Source: Oribacterium sp. KHPX15 (lineage in GTDB: Bacteria; Bacillota; Clostridia; Lachnospirales; Lachnospiraceae). Taken from it: a DNA stretch of 64,000 nt. Below are positions 27,274-36,621 of the stretch, piece by piece. Under the pieces are notes generated by a model, which was not told the origin of the DNA, ran no database searches, and was given only the letters and a program-made list of their open reading frames with translations. Position 1 is the first letter of the stretch. Each line of letters begins with the position of its first letter. Location: positions 1 to 64,000 of the forward strand of contig NZ_FNRG01000005.1 of the NCBI RefSeq assembly GCF_900107835.1, in the 5' to 3' direction. A program made the position numbers and the translations under genes.

Positions 27274-27893
27274 TATGCGTATACCTCCTGAATCTTCTCA
27301 ACAGCTGCCTTTGTAGCAACTACTGTCTGGTACTTAAGAACGTCATAAACATTGAGCTCGTTTACGCCGGCTGTCTTAACGTCCTGGATATTTCTTGCTG
27401 AAAGAATAACATTCTTGTCATTTGAATCAAGAAGAACGAATGCCTTGTTTACCTTGAAGGCATCAAGCATAGCCTGGAAGTTCTTTGTCTTGATCTCTGC
27501 AAGCTTGATATCGTCAACAATGATAAGCTTGTTCTCAGCTACTGCGTTAGAAAGTGCAGACTTAAGAGCTGCTCTCTTTTCCTTCTTGTTCATTGTTGTT
27601 GTATAATCACGTGGTGTAGGTGCGAATACTACTCCGCCGCCCTTCCACTGCGGTGCTCTGATAGAACCCTGTCTTGCATGTCCTGTGCCCTTCTGTCTCC
27701 AAGGCTTTCTTCCGCCTCCTGAAACTTCAGAACGAGTTAATGCTTTCTGTGTACCCTGACGCTTGTTAGCAAGCTGAGCAACAACTGCGAGGTGAAGAAG
27801 GTGCTCGTTAACCTCAACTCCGAAAACGGAATCATTGAGATCCATCTTGCCAACTTCCTTACCCTGCATATCAAATACTGATACGTTAGCCAT
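27273..27893 (-). CDS. rplD: 50S ribosomal protein L4
   Basis: L4 lines the tunnel and, in several bacteria, represses the S10 operon through its leader. The 206 residues contain [39 protein letters not shown] and the GKEVG-type N-terminus. Confidence 0.98.
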   Translation of the reverse strand: MANVSVFDMQGKEVGKMDLNDSVFGVEVNEHLLHLAVVAQLANKRQGTQKALTRSEVSGGGRKPWRQKGTGHARQGSIRAPQWKGGGVVFAPTPRDYTTTMNKKEKRAALKSALSNAVAENKLIIVDDIKLAEIKTKNFQAMLDAFKVNKAFVLLDSNDKNVILSARNIQDVKTAGVNELNVYDVLKYQTVVATKAAVEKIQEVYA

Positions 27894-27918
27894 CTATATG
27901 TTCCTCCTTTCTTTCGTC

Positions 27919-28548
27919 TCAGGCCTTTACTGCTTCTTTAACAGTAATAAGTGCCTTCTTAGGTCCCGGTACAGCTCCCTTGATAAGAAGCAGGTTGTTC
28001 TCTACATCAACCTTAACGATTGTAAGGTTCTGTGTTGTAACCTTTACAGCGCCCATGTGTGAAGGCATTGCCTTACCAGGAAGTACTCTTGAAGGTGTTG
28101 CAGATGTACCGTTAGAACCCTGGTGACGGTGGAACTTGGAACCGTGACCCATAGGTCCTCTGTGCTGACCATACTTTCTGATAGCTGACTCGAATCCCTT
28201 ACCCTTTGAAATAGCGGTAACGTCTACCTTGTCACCCTCAGCAAAGATGTCTGCCTTAATCTCATCTTTTACATTGTAGTTCTCAGCATCCTCAAATCTG
28301 AACTCTCTGAGGAATCTCTTGCAGGAAACGCCAGCCTTATCGAACTGACCCTTCTGAGGCTTGTTAACAAGCTTCTCTCTCTTGTCCTGGAAGCCTACCT
28401 GTACTGCTGCGTAACCGTCATTCTCTACTGTCTTAACCTGTGTTACAACACAAGGACCAGCCTGAAGTACAGTTACTGGAATCAACACGCCATCTTCGTT
28501 CCAGATCTGTGTCATTCCTACTTTTGTCGCTAAAATAGCTTTCTTCAT
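27919..28548 (-). CDS. rplC: 50S ribosomal protein L3
   Basis: L3 is an early assembly protein reaching the peptidyl-transferase centre. The 209-residue protein starts [20 protein letters not shown] and has [24 protein letters not shown] and [20 protein letters not shown]. Confidence 0.98.
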   Translation of the reverse strand: MKKAILATKVGMTQIWNEDGVLIPVTVLQAGPCVVTQVKTVENDGYAAVQVGFQDKREKLVNKPQKGQFDKAGVSCKRFLREFRFEDAENYNVKDEIKADIFAEGDKVDVTAISKGKGFESAIRKYGQHRGPMGHGSKFHRHQGSNGTSATPSRVLPGKAMPSHMGAVKVTTQNLTIVKVDVENNLLLIKGAVPGPKKALITVKEAVKA

Positions 28549-28600
28549 TGTTTCTCCTTTCTACAGCGGAGTCCGATATCTCAGACTCATTCTAGAATCA

Positions 28601-28918
28601 TTACTTGTTCTTCATTTTGATATCAACGTAAACGCCTGCAGGCATCTCGAGTCTCTGAAGAGCATCCATTGTCTTCTGGTTAGGACTGATTACGTCGATA
28701 AGTCTCTTGTGAGTTCTCTGCTCGAACTGCTCACGTGAATCCTTGTACTTATGTACAGCACGAAGGATAGTAACAACTTCCTTCTTTGTTGGAAGTGGTA
28801 CCGGTCCGGAAACCTGTGAACCTGTCTTCTTGCAGTTCTCCACAATCTTTGCAGCTGATTCGTCCACAAGTGTGTGGTCGTAAGCCTTGAGTGTGATTCT
28901 CATTACTTGACTTGCCAT
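28601..28918 (-). CDS. rpsJ: 30S ribosomal protein S10
   Basis: S10 belongs to the 30S head and also takes part in NusB antitermination. The 105 residues include [37 protein letters not shown] and [15 protein letters not shown]. It is the first gene of the S10 operon, preceded by a GGAGG site and a leader of about 325 nt. Confidence 0.98.
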   Translation of the reverse strand: MASQVMRITLKAYDHTLVDESAAKIVENCKKTGSQVSGPVPLPTKKEVVTILRAVHKYKDSREQFEQRTHKRLIDVISPNQKTMDALQRLEMPAGVYVDIKMKNK

Positions 28919-29242
28919 AAAAAAAGTCGCCTCCTATCGGTTATTTGACGATAAGTCGGTGACTGTACATTAACTGCATGCGAAACAATCGTGAGATGAA
29001 AGTTTCCCTGCATCAAAATCCATTTGCTGTGTAATGGATTAAATTGTAGTACAGTGACCTGCCGTCAGTTTCTAAACTAGACATTCGCTCCATGAAGTTC
29101 TCTTATATGCCTTATACTTGGTTGCCGTATCAGCTCTCAGGCGGAACCCGCAGGTTCACTGGATCTTTTCAGATAATGCTGTACGGATCTTGGCTTTCGT
29201 CCATATAAGCAATCTTCATTTCATCGCTATCATGTCACAGCG
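28919..29242 (-). promoter_or_regulatory. long leader of the S10 operon
   Basis: About 325 nt without an ORF lie between the predicted transcript start and rpsJ. A long-range pairing GGTGACTGTAC (about 28960-28970) with GTACAGTGACC (about 29050-29060), with one mismatch, encloses further stems. Leaders of S10 operons are often bound by L4 in autogenous control; membership in that class is an inference. Confidence 0.5.
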
Positions 29243-29248
29243 AATACT

Positions 29249-29277
29249 AAGATAACACACGCTTTTCTATAATTCAA
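29249..29277 (-). promoter_or_regulatory. S10 operon promoter
   Basis: Minus strand: -35 TTGAAT (29277-29272), a 17-bp spacer and -10 TATCTT (29254-29249). Confidence 0.6.
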
Positions 29278-29478
29278 GCGGTAATTTCGAAAAAATGTAT
29301 AAATTTTAATACATTTTCCACTGAGCCGTGCGTATCCCTATTAATGTACCGCCGGCAGGTTCACACCCTGCCGTGCGTGTCATATATTAACACCGGTGTT
29401 CTTTATTTGCAACAACTTTTTTAATCGAGTATGGAAAATACGCCCTACCCGATTCCGCGTGACGGTCTTATCACCAAA
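29278..29478. other. upstream part of the S10 intergenic region
   Basis: It contains AT-rich sequence just upstream of the -35 (possible UP element) and a short direct repeat GCCGTGCGT (about 29325 and 29373), the second copy within a GC hairpin (GGCAGG/CCTGCC). No ORF is seen. Confidence 0.35.
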
Positions 29479-29509
29479 AAAGAAACCCGGCAGTGTAACC
29501 GGGTTTCTT
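29472..29509 (-). terminator. terminator of the second cell-wall-repeat gene
   Basis: On the minus strand AGAAACCCGG (29508-29499) pairs with CCGGGTTTCT (29490-29481) and is followed by TTTTTGG. It is a strong Rho-independent terminator upstream of the S10 promoter. Confidence 0.9.
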
Positions 29510-29526
29510 CTTAAATAAACATTATC

Positions 29527-30780
29527 TTAATCTATGTCATCAATGTCAGGTGAAGTTGCTTCCAATACTGCAAAGCTTCCTTCGATGTTTTCCTTCAGTG
29601 TTCCGTCAGAATTTGTTGAAACCTTGTTGCCGTCTGAATCCTTAAGGTTCTTCTTGTTCTTCTGAACTGCACCGCTGGTTGAAACAACATAATCTTTTCC
29701 TTCAACGTTGCATACCATAAACTTGCTGTCGGACTCTGCGCACTGAAGCTTACCATTATAATAGAGGTAACCATCCTTTACGCCTGTAAATCCTCTTCCG
29801 TTTGTCTGAGCATAGAATGTTATGCGATCGCCATCAGCTTCTGTCATTGAGAATCTTCCTGTCTTTACAGAGCAGTCAGACTTACTTGAGCCACAGTAAT
29901 AATAGTGTGTAGTATTATCTGTCTCAGTGCATCCAAGCTGCATTCCGTATACCGGATTTCCTTTTTCGTTGAACAGATACTTTTTGCCGTTTACTGAACA
30001 TACCTGATATGCATTGCCATTGCCTGCTGCCACATATCCCGAATTCTTGAAATAGAAATATTCAACATCTCCGGTAGCCAGATCCTTATCAAAAGATCCT
30101 GAGCCTGATGTCTCAAGTGGACCAACCGTTGTGTACCAGGTTCCTGCAATCTGCTGTCCCTGCTTGAAGTTTCCGTCTGTCTTCTCTGCAAAGTACATAT
30201 AACCGGCTATCTCAGGTGATGTATCCTTAACCTTGGCCCAGCCGAGCTGCATAACACCGTTCTCATCAAAGCCATACTTAACGCCGTTTATGGTCTTTAC
30301 AGTTACATCTTCACTCTCAGCAAAATACTTCTGGGAATTACTTGTATTAAAGAAAAACCATGCATAGGATCCTGCAGAATAGTTTACATTATCCGAATAG
30401 GAAGATGCAAAATCATCCGGGATAGGAAGATACTTCCATCCTGTCACTGCGGCACCTGAGTTGGGATCGCAATAATACTTATATTCATCGATCCATCCGG
30501 TCTGCATAACACCGTTCTCATCAAAGTAATACTTATAACCGTTTACAGTCTGCCAGTTATCCTTACGTAAGGTTCCGTCCTGAGTAGCGTAATACCATAT
30601 AACAGAGCCGCCATCATTGGCCTTTATCCAGGAATTTGTGACAACTGCTCCTGTATCCTGAACATATACCTGCTCGCCTTTTGAGTTTGTCGTCCATCCT
30701 GCTGCCATGACGTTAATGGCAGAAATCGCTGCCAATGCGCCTGTCATTAATGCAAGTTTTGCAATTTTTCTTCTTAACAT
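29527..30780 (-). CDS. secreted protein built of cell-wall-binding repeats
   Basis: The start at 30780 (GGAGG 8 nt upstream) gives a 417-residue protein with a signal peptide (MLRRKIAKLALMTGALAAIS, likely cleaved after VMAA). Nearly the whole mature chain consists of degenerate choline/cell-wall-binding type repeats: WTTNSKGEQVYVQ, GYKYYFDENGVMQTGWID, VKYGFDENGVMQLGWAK, KKYLFNEKGNPVYG. No enzymatic domain is visible and the tail is acidic. It is probably a wall-associated surface protein. It resembles the protein at 11041-12570 in repeat type, and the two flank the ribosomal supercluster. Confidence 0.8.
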   Translation of the reverse strand: MLRRKIAKLALMTGALAAISAINVMAAGWTTNSKGEQVYVQDTGAVVTNSWIKANDGGSVIWYYATQDGTLRKDNWQTVNGYKYYFDENGVMQTGWIDEYKYYCDPNSGAAVTGWKYLPIPDDFASSYSDNVNYSAGSYAWFFFNTSNSQKYFAESEDVTVKTINGVKYGFDENGVMQLGWAKVKDTSPEIAGYMYFAEKTDGNFKQGQQIAGTWYTTVGPLETSGSGSFDKDLATGDVEYFYFKNSGYVAAGNGNAYQVCSVNGKKYLFNEKGNPVYGMQLGCTETDNTTHYYYCGSSKSDCSVKTGRFSMTEADGDRITFYAQTNGRGFTGVKDGYLYYNGKLQCAESDSKFMVCNVEGKDYVVSTSGAVQKNKKNLKDSDGNKVSTNSDGTLKENIEGSFAVLEATSPDIDDID

Positions 30781-30876
30781 ATAACACCCTCCTGATGATT
30801 CTCCAAAAGCTGTCTCTTTAGGAGTCATCAATCTCCAAAAACTTGTCTACTTCACAAGTTATCTTTCCATGATTTA

Positions 30877-30905
30877 ATAATAGCTTTCAGGGATGTTAAT
30901 TGCAA
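30877..30905 (-). promoter_or_regulatory. promoter of the cell-wall-repeat gene
   Basis: Minus strand: -35 TTGCAA (30905-30900), a 17-bp spacer and -10 TATTAT (30882-30877), about 100 nt before the start codon. Confidence 0.55.
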
Positions 30906-30986
30906 TTTCTATTCCATTAACAATCGGCGTGATTTAATTACGATTATCTTACATCAACAGGTTCCGGGAAGCGCATTTTTCAATGA

Positions 30987-31994
30987 TTATTTCGTATTTC
31001 TGACCCACCTTCCGGAGCAGCCGCAGGGAAGTACCAGTCCGTTTTCAGTCACAGGAAGTCCTACTTCCTCCGAATGGATCTCTCCACCGAACCTGTTTTT
31101 GATTATAACTCCCAGCATATAACTCATGACCGCCGGCTGAAGTCCGGTGGTGTAGGAATTAATAAGGAAGAAAAGACTCTTATCGGTAAGGAGTTTTGAA
31201 GACAGCTCTATGAGCTGATATACTGCATCCTCTATCTTCCATATCTCGCCCTTGGGTCCTCTTCCGTAGGATGGCGGGTCCATAATGATGGCGTCATATT
31301 TATTGCCGCGGCGGATCTCTCTTTCAACGAACTTTGTACAGTCATCAACAAGCCATCTGATGGGGGCCTGTGAGAGTCCTGAGGCATCGGCATTCTCCTT
31401 TGCCCACTGGACCATACCCTTTGAGGCATCCACATGGGTAACATGTGCGCCTGCTGCTGCGGCTGCCAATGTTGCTCCCCCGGTGTAGGCAAAAAGGTTG
31501 AGTACCTTTACAGGCTCTTCCGATCCCTGAGCCTTACGTCTGTTGACTTCACCGAGGATCTCGTTGGAAAACCAGTCCCAGTTTGCGGCCTGCTCCGGGA
31601 AAAGTCCCGTATGCTTGAAGGCAAAGGGCTTTAAGTGGAAGGTTAATGTTCTGCTCTTTTCAGGCAGCTTTTCAAGATTCTCGTACACCGGGGCCACAGG
31701 TCTGTAGGTTTCTTTATTCTTCTCATCAAAAGTCGAAGGACGTGCCGCAGTTCCTCCCAATATATAAGAGATCTTCCACTGCTTCGGGAGGTCAAAGAAC
31801 TCCCACTCTCCGCCGCCTCTTTCGGAACGATGATAATGTCCGTTCAGTTTCTTCCAGTTCGGATTTTTAAAAGGGGTCTGCCAGATTACCTGAGGATCCG
31901 GTCTCCGAAGGATATACTTACCCCATCTCTCCAGCTTATCTCCGGAACTTGTATCTATAACTTCATAATCTTTCCAATGATCCGCAATAAACAT
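30987..31994 (-). CDS. class I SAM-dependent methyltransferase (RlmI/RlmK-like)
   Basis: This 335-residue protein resembles the SAM-dependent 23S rRNA cytosine/guanine methyltransferase group. The SAM-binding motif I is VLNLFAYTGGATLAAAAAGA, followed by THVDASKGMVQWAKENA and the catalytic-type motif IIMDPPSYGRGP. The start at 31994 has GGAGG 9 nt upstream; another ATG two codons earlier overlaps the stop of the preceding gene (ATGA). The RNA substrate cannot be decided from sequence alone. It is coupled to the acyltransferase gene upstream. Confidence 0.85.
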   Translation of the reverse strand: MFIADHWKDYEVIDTSSGDKLERWGKYILRRPDPQVIWQTPFKNPNWKKLNGHYHRSERGGGEWEFFDLPKQWKISYILGGTAARPSTFDEKNKETYRPVAPVYENLEKLPEKSRTLTFHLKPFAFKHTGLFPEQAANWDWFSNEILGEVNRRKAQGSEEPVKVLNLFAYTGGATLAAAAAGAHVTHVDASKGMVQWAKENADASGLSQAPIRWLVDDCTKFVEREIRRGNKYDAIIMDPPSYGRGPKGEIWKIEDAVYQLIELSSKLLTDKSLFFLINSYTTGLQPAVMSYMLGVIIKNRFGGEIHSEEVGLPVTENGLVLPCGCSGRWVRNTK

Positions 31995-31996
31995 TA

Positions 31997-33190
31997 TCAT
32001 CTACCTCCACTGAATATCTTCCATATAAAAGGAGTTTTCCTGCTGAGCATTTTTTTCATCAGGTAAGCGGCCGAAACGCAAATGACCGGTGTGACAAAAT
32101 ATAGGAAAAGCCTCAAAGCCTGATCCTCCGCTTTATGGTAACCAACGTTCATGTACTCTAACATATATATACCGATTCTGGCAATCGGATAATGTATGGC
32201 ATATAAAAAGAAGCTGTTCTTCATGAAATCCCTTGCCGTGGGAAGCCTGAGTGGCAGTATAAACCAGATTCCATAGCAGATAAGGAATCTACGGATCACA
32301 TTTACCAGCACCTGTCCGCCTGAAGACAGGATGAGGACAAGCCAATGCTTAGGCCACCGGGATATCAGTACCCCCATCATCTTCGATATCTCACCACCGA
32401 CATATAAATACTGAATAATCCCCATTTTATGAAAATCCACCGGTGCCATAACGAACATCTGCATCCCTACTGTGGTGAAAACCTGGGTGAGCCATGAAGC
32501 TGTGATCAAACCCAGTCCGCAGATCATCTTTCCTGTGCTCTGGGTCTCAAAGCTTTCTTTAAACCATCTTGCGGTAAGGGCTCCGAAAAAAAAGTAGTAC
32601 AGGGCATCTTCATTTATCAATGGGAAGTCCACTCCGTTTACTACCAGAAGGGTATATAAAAGCATTGAACCAAAGGTCAGGATTCTGTTTCTCAACAGAA
32701 TAAAGAACAGTGGTGCAAGTACCGTCAGCAATATAAGCTGAAAGACATACCAGAACACCGGATTGCAGCTGTATTCAGCCACAGCTCTGTGGAGCCTTGT
32801 CAGACTAAATCTTTCCTTCCCCAGAAGCACATATATTATATAGTAGAAAATATTCCATGCACCGTAGGGGATCACAAGTGACATGAAGCGTTTTTTCCAT
32901 TTATTTCCTATATCCTTAAGGTCTTTGAGTCCCCTGAAAAACAGATAGCCGGAAACCAGGAAAAATCCCGGTACTGCTGCCTGTCCGACAGCATTGGACA
33001 AAAAATTCTCAACATGAGCCGGGATTCCCGTCAGGCCCGAAAGATCAATGTTGTTATAATCTGCCGACTGGATCATGGTGAGGAGTATAGTGTTATCATC
33101 AGCAAAATTCACCGAATGGATAAGCACTACAAGGATACTCATTATGAATGTATATATGTAAACTTTATTAGAAAAGTAGGTTTTTTCCAA
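31997..33190 (-). CDS. membrane acyltransferase (acyltransferase 3 family)
   Basis: This 397-residue integral membrane protein has about ten hydrophobic helices and the family pattern: an N-terminal helix ending in VLIHSVNF (conserved His), then FFLVSGYLFFRGL. Such enzymes O-acylate cell-surface polysaccharides or peptidoglycan; the substrate here is unknown. The start codon is TTG at 33190 with GAGGAG 5 nt upstream. Its stop overlaps the methyltransferase gene, so the two form an operon after the prs terminator. Confidence 0.8.
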   Translation of the reverse strand: MEKTYFSNKVYIYTFIMSILVVLIHSVNFADDNTILLTMIQSADYNNIDLSGLTGIPAHVENFLSNAVGQAAVPGFFLVSGYLFFRGLKDLKDIGNKWKKRFMSLVIPYGAWNIFYYIIYVLLGKERFSLTRLHRAVAEYSCNPVFWYVFQLILLTVLAPLFFILLRNRILTFGSMLLYTLLVVNGVDFPLINEDALYYFFFGALTARWFKESFETQSTGKMICGLGLITASWLTQVFTTVGMQMFVMAPVDFHKMGIIQYLYVGGEISKMMGVLISRWPKHWLVLILSSGGQVLVNVIRRFLICYGIWFILPLRLPTARDFMKNSFFLYAIHYPIARIGIYMLEYMNVGYHKAEDQALRLFLYFVTPVICVSAAYLMKKMLSRKTPFIWKIFSGGR

Positions 33191-33203
33191 GGTTTCTCCT
33201 CTA

Positions 33204-33236
33204 TTAAAAAGGGTCGCCCGGGAATGGGCGACCCTT
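33204..33236 (-). terminator. terminator of prs
   Basis: On the minus strand AAGGGTCGCCC pairs with GGGCGACCCTT and is followed by TTTAATAG. It lies about 67 bp past the prs stop codon. Confidence 0.9.
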
Positions 33237-33302
33237 CATTACTACCGTTAAAGTAAACTCACGGATCATCTGATGCAGGAAAAATCAACATTAACCATCA
33301 GA

Positions 33303-34517
33303 TCAGAGGGGAAGCTCCATCTGTTTATTTACACCTGCACGATGCTCTTTATATGCTGCAACCTTCTGATTGATTCTTGTTGAAGTGTCAAGAATCGTTG
33401 ATATGGACATATCATGATTGAGGCTGTCAATGATAAGCGCGATATACTTTGCCATATCTACGCTGTGGTACCATGGCTTTGTGAGAAGCTCAGGCTGCTG
33501 ATAAATAAGGTTTGTAGTATAAACACCATTTAAAGTGCCGCTTGCATAGGCCTGATCAAACTTGTTGAAGCCTGAAGTAAAGAGTCCGAAGGTACAGCAT
33601 GCAAATACACGCCTTGCCTTTCTCTCTTTAAGCTCCTTGGCTGTATCGATCAATGATTCACCGGAGGAGATCATATCGTCTATGATGAATACATCCTTGC
33701 CTTCAACATTGGTTCCAAGGAACTCGTGGGCAACTATTGGATTACGTCCGTTGACTACCTGAGCGTAATCACGACGCTTATAGAACATACCCATGTCGAT
33801 TCCCAGAACGTTAGCATAGTAGATAGCTCTGCTCATTCCGCCTTCATCCGGGGAAATGATCATCATATGATCCTTGTCGATGTCAAGATCATCTATACTG
33901 TTAAGTATGGATTTTATAAACTGGTAAGAGCAGGAAATGTTATCGAAGCTGTCTCTGGGGATAGCATTCATTACTCTTGGATCATGTGCATCGAAGGTCA
34001 GGAAGTTCTCAACTCCCATCTCATGGAGCTCCTGGAGCATGATAGCACAATCAAGGGACTCACGTCCGTTACGCTTATGCTGACGTGACTCATACATAAA
34101 CGGCATGATAACATTGATCCTCTTTGCCTTTCCTGTAGTGGCAGCTATCACTCTCTTAAGATCAGCATAATGATCGTCCGGTGACATATGATTTATCTGA
34201 CCGAAAAGACTGTAGGTCTGAGAAAAATTCATAACATCTACCATAAGGTAAAGGTCAACACCTCTGACAGTCTCCAAAACATTGGCTTTTCCCTCACCTG
34301 AGCCAAATCTTGAAACCTTTGACTTAACAATGTAACTATCCTTCTGATATCCGCTGAAAGCAATGGTTTCCTTATGCTCACTCTCACGCTGTGCACGCCA
34401 TCTTGATAAGTAGCCATCAACAGCCCGTCCAAGCGGCATGATGGAATCAAGCGGCATAAGTGCAAGCGGTCCAACAGGAATACGCTCAATAAACTCTGAA
34501 GTTCTGGAATCTGGCAT
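33303..34517 (-). CDS. prs: ribose-phosphate pyrophosphokinase
   Basis: It makes PRPP from ribose 5-phosphate and ATP for nucleotide, His and Trp synthesis. Recognisable are the ATP-binding region VIMPFMYESRQHKRNGRESL, the metal-binding LTFDAHDPRV, and the PRPP loop VFIIDDMISSGESLIDTA. At 404 residues it is longer than the usual 310-320, with an N-terminal extension of about 60 residues and a C-terminal tail. The PRPP loop has SSGES where most enzymes have DTAGT, so it belongs to a divergent clostridial branch. It has a GGAGGAG site and its own terminator. Confidence 0.88.
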   Translation of the reverse strand: MPDSRTSEFIERIPVGPLALMPLDSIMPLGRAVDGYLSRWRAQRESEHKETIAFSGYQKDSYIVKSKVSRFGSGEGKANVLETVRGVDLYLMVDVMNFSQTYSLFGQINHMSPDDHYADLKRVIAATTGKAKRINVIMPFMYESRQHKRNGRESLDCAIMLQELHEMGVENFLTFDAHDPRVMNAIPRDSFDNISCSYQFIKSILNSIDDLDIDKDHMMIISPDEGGMSRAIYYANVLGIDMGMFYKRRDYAQVVNGRNPIVAHEFLGTNVEGKDVFIIDDMISSGESLIDTAKELKERKARRVFACCTFGLFTSGFNKFDQAYASGTLNGVYTTNLIYQQPELLTKPWYHSVDMAKYIALIIDSLNHDMSISTILDTSTRINQKVAAYKEHRAGVNKQMELPL

Positions 34518-34681
34518 TTCTTTTCTCCTCCTAATGAGAACTGTCCCTTAACAAACCTTCAAAAACATGCAAACACCATCCATGTTAACACATGTCTTTA
34601 ATATATGTCGGCAAATTATGGATTTTTATACATAATCTCACACATAAACATTAGATAAATTACTTCATGTATCGAAAGCTG

Positions 34682-35650
34682 TCAATACAGTCTTTGGTCA
34701 TTACCGTACAGCGGAATGATCAAATAGTCGGAAATTATGCGGGAAGATACCCTTTCCGAGTACGAATCCCTTATGGTATTGAGGCTAAGATTGGTAGAAA
34801 TGATGACAGATTTACGAAAAACCATGCGATGATTTAGTACATAAAACAGTTTTGAAGAAGTATAGCTGTTATTTAATTCTGTACCAAGATCATCTATGAC
34901 CAGAAGGTCGCAATTAAGGATTGCTTCCTGCATATCCTGCTGTTCTTCATCATCACCCTTCATAGCTTTGGAAAAGCTGTCGAAAAGATCCGTGCTTGTC
35001 AGATATATCACTGAATGGAAGCTGTCCATAAGGGCTTTTGCCACACAGTTTATGAGGAAGGTCTTTCCGGTTCCGGTATTTCCCGTAAACATCAGGTTTC
35101 CATGATTTTTGTCGAAATCCTCCACCCACTGAAGAAGAAGCTTTCTGTTCTCCGCCATATATTCCCGGTTGGTTTTTCCGTCAGCAAGGATAGGAACTCT
35201 GTCGTCATATCTGTTAAGATCGAAATAGTCAAAATTCTGGGTTTTAACTATCTGATCTATATTGGACTGCTGATAGAGATATTTCATCTGCATCTCTATA
35301 AAACAGTGACACTTCTTACCGTTTATAAATCCTGTATCTTTACAATCCGGACATACATACTGCATTTCCAGATAGTCTGCCGGATATCCATGCTTTATCA
35401 GCACTTCCTTTTTTCTATTTGACGCATCGCTTATGAGAGATTTCAAAACAGCGATTTTTTCTTTCTGACCGTCTCTCATAAGATGAAAGGTCTTTATAGA
35501 CTCCGAACGTACAAAATCTTCCAGAGTCTTAAGCTCCGGAAGTTTTTCGTACGCGGTACGGCGACGGATTTCAAGTTCTCTGTTGCTTTCCATCCGCCGA
35601 TCGTCATAAACCCGCATTATTTTGTTGTACTGTACATTAGTTAGTGACAT
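34682..35650 (-). CDS. DnaI/DnaC-like helicase loader ATPase
   Basis: This 322-residue AAA+ protein should load the replicative helicase. The N-terminal half carries a zinc-finger-like cluster CPDCKDTGFINGKKCHC (about residues 99-115), as in DnaI. The ATPase half has Walker A FTGNTGTGKTFL, Walker B LLVIDDLGTE, sensor 1 VIISTNLS and the arginine-finger region SERVSSRI. The gene overlaps the DnaD-domain gene by 14 nt, so the two replication-initiation proteins are coupled. Confidence 0.88.
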   Translation of the reverse strand: MSLTNVQYNKIMRVYDDRRMESNRELEIRRRTAYEKLPELKTLEDFVRSESIKTFHLMRDGQKEKIAVLKSLISDASNRKKEVLIKHGYPADYLEMQYVCPDCKDTGFINGKKCHCFIEMQMKYLYQQSNIDQIVKTQNFDYFDLNRYDDRVPILADGKTNREYMAENRKLLLQWVEDFDKNHGNLMFTGNTGTGKTFLINCVAKALMDSFHSVIYLTSTDLFDSFSKAMKGDDEEQQDMQEAILNCDLLVIDDLGTELNNSYTSSKLFYVLNHRMVFRKSVIISTNLSLNTIRDSYSERVSSRIISDYLIIPLYGNDQRLY

Positions 35651-36434
35651 TCTTCATCCTGTTAAGTGTTCTTAAATTTACTATACTGTCGTAATCAACC
35701 TCTCGCTGTTCAAGATTGATAAACTTGTTGGCTTTTCCTGAGGATTTTGATGCAGCTCTCGAGGTCTGCTTCTTGTTCTTACTTTCCTCTATGGATTTTA
35801 CAAGTTCTGTTGCCTGGGCTACCGTTGCAACCCCCTGCTCATGCCAGTTCATGGCAACAGCCTGCATATACTGATATGTAGTCTTTTTGGCACTTGCACA
35901 GTACTCAATAAGAAATTCTATAACATCTGAAGACATCTTCAGCTCTTTATACATAAACTTCAAAGCTCCAACCTGGCGAACACTCGGCAGTGAAGGAAGC
36001 ATCTGTCTCGCAAAATATAAGATGCTGTTGAACTCTTCATCAGTCTCTACATCATCAACCGTGCCCTGAAGAGTCTCTATCTTTTCTTCTGCTTCCAAAA
36101 AATCTTCCTCGGTTATGGCAGCCTTTTTAACTTTCCTTCTTCTTACAATTCTATGCTCTGCCTCTTCCTCCATGTCCTGATCCTGAATGGATCCTGAAGA
36201 ACTTTCAAATACCCCCTGCTTTTCCCAATATCTCAACGCACGCTCAATATCCTTATCGGTGAGATTCAGAGCATCTGCAGCCTGCTCCTTTGAGAACTGC
36301 TCTCCTCTGTGTCTAAGCATAAACAAATAAACTTTTATGTAATCTCCGTTTGCAGTTCCAAGATACTTATCCAGAAAATCATCCGATATGCATGTTACAT
36401 GAACTGCAAGATTATCTACTATACTCGTGCCCAT
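35637..36434 (-). CDS. DnaD/DnaB-domain replication initiation protein
   Basis: This 265-residue protein has an N-terminal winged-helix region (LFMLRHRGEQFSKEQAADALNLTDKDIERALRYWEKQGV) and a C-terminal DnaD-like helical domain with the YxxxIxxxW-type motif (AKKTTYQYMQAVAMNWHEQGV). Such proteins bind the origin and recruit DnaI-helicase. The start is the ATG at 36434 (GGGGG 8 nt upstream) rather than an upstream TTG. It is the first gene of the operon, with DnaA-box matches just upstream of its promoter. Confidence 0.85.
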   Translation of the reverse strand: MGTSIVDNLAVHVTCISDDFLDKYLGTANGDYIKVYLFMLRHRGEQFSKEQAADALNLTDKDIERALRYWEKQGVFESSSGSIQDQDMEEEAEHRIVRRRKVKKAAITEEDFLEAEEKIETLQGTVDDVETDEEFNSILYFARQMLPSLPSVRQVGALKFMYKELKMSSDVIEFLIEYCASAKKTTYQYMQAVAMNWHEQGVATVAQATELVKSIEESKNKKQTSRAASKSSGKANKFINLEQREVDYDSIVNLRTLNRMKNVTN

Positions 36435-36539
36435 CTCATTAACCCCCAAATGTAAATGAAGAGTATTATGGATCTGATAATGCAGCCATCTTCCCTACTG
36501 CCCGGCTGCGATCTCACGTTTCTCCCCTTCGGTGAACTG

Positions 36540-36568
36540 ATATTAGCATACTAAAATTAGTGCTTCAA
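36540..36568 (-). promoter_or_regulatory. dnaD-dnaI promoter with spacer palindrome
   Basis: Minus strand: -35 TTGAAG (36568-36563), a 17-bp spacer and -10 TAATAT (36545-36540). The spacer contains the near-palindrome ACTAA-AA-TTAGT (36550-36561), an operator-like position. No regulator is assigned. Confidence 0.6.
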
Positions 36569-36586
36569 TAAGCCTAGTCCACAACT

Positions 36587-36621
36587 TTATCCACCAAAAT
36601 TGTCCACATTGGTGTGGATAA
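36587..36621. promoter_or_regulatory. cluster of DnaA-box-like sites upstream of the dnaD promoter
   Basis: TTATCCACC (36587-36595, one mismatch), TTGTCCACA (36600-36608, one mismatch) and TGTGGATAA (36613-36621, perfect TTATCCACA on the minus strand) lie within 35 bp. They start 19 bp upstream of the -35. A further perfect TTATCCACA is at 36765-36773. Direct control of helicase-loader genes by DnaA is an inference. Confidence 0.6.
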
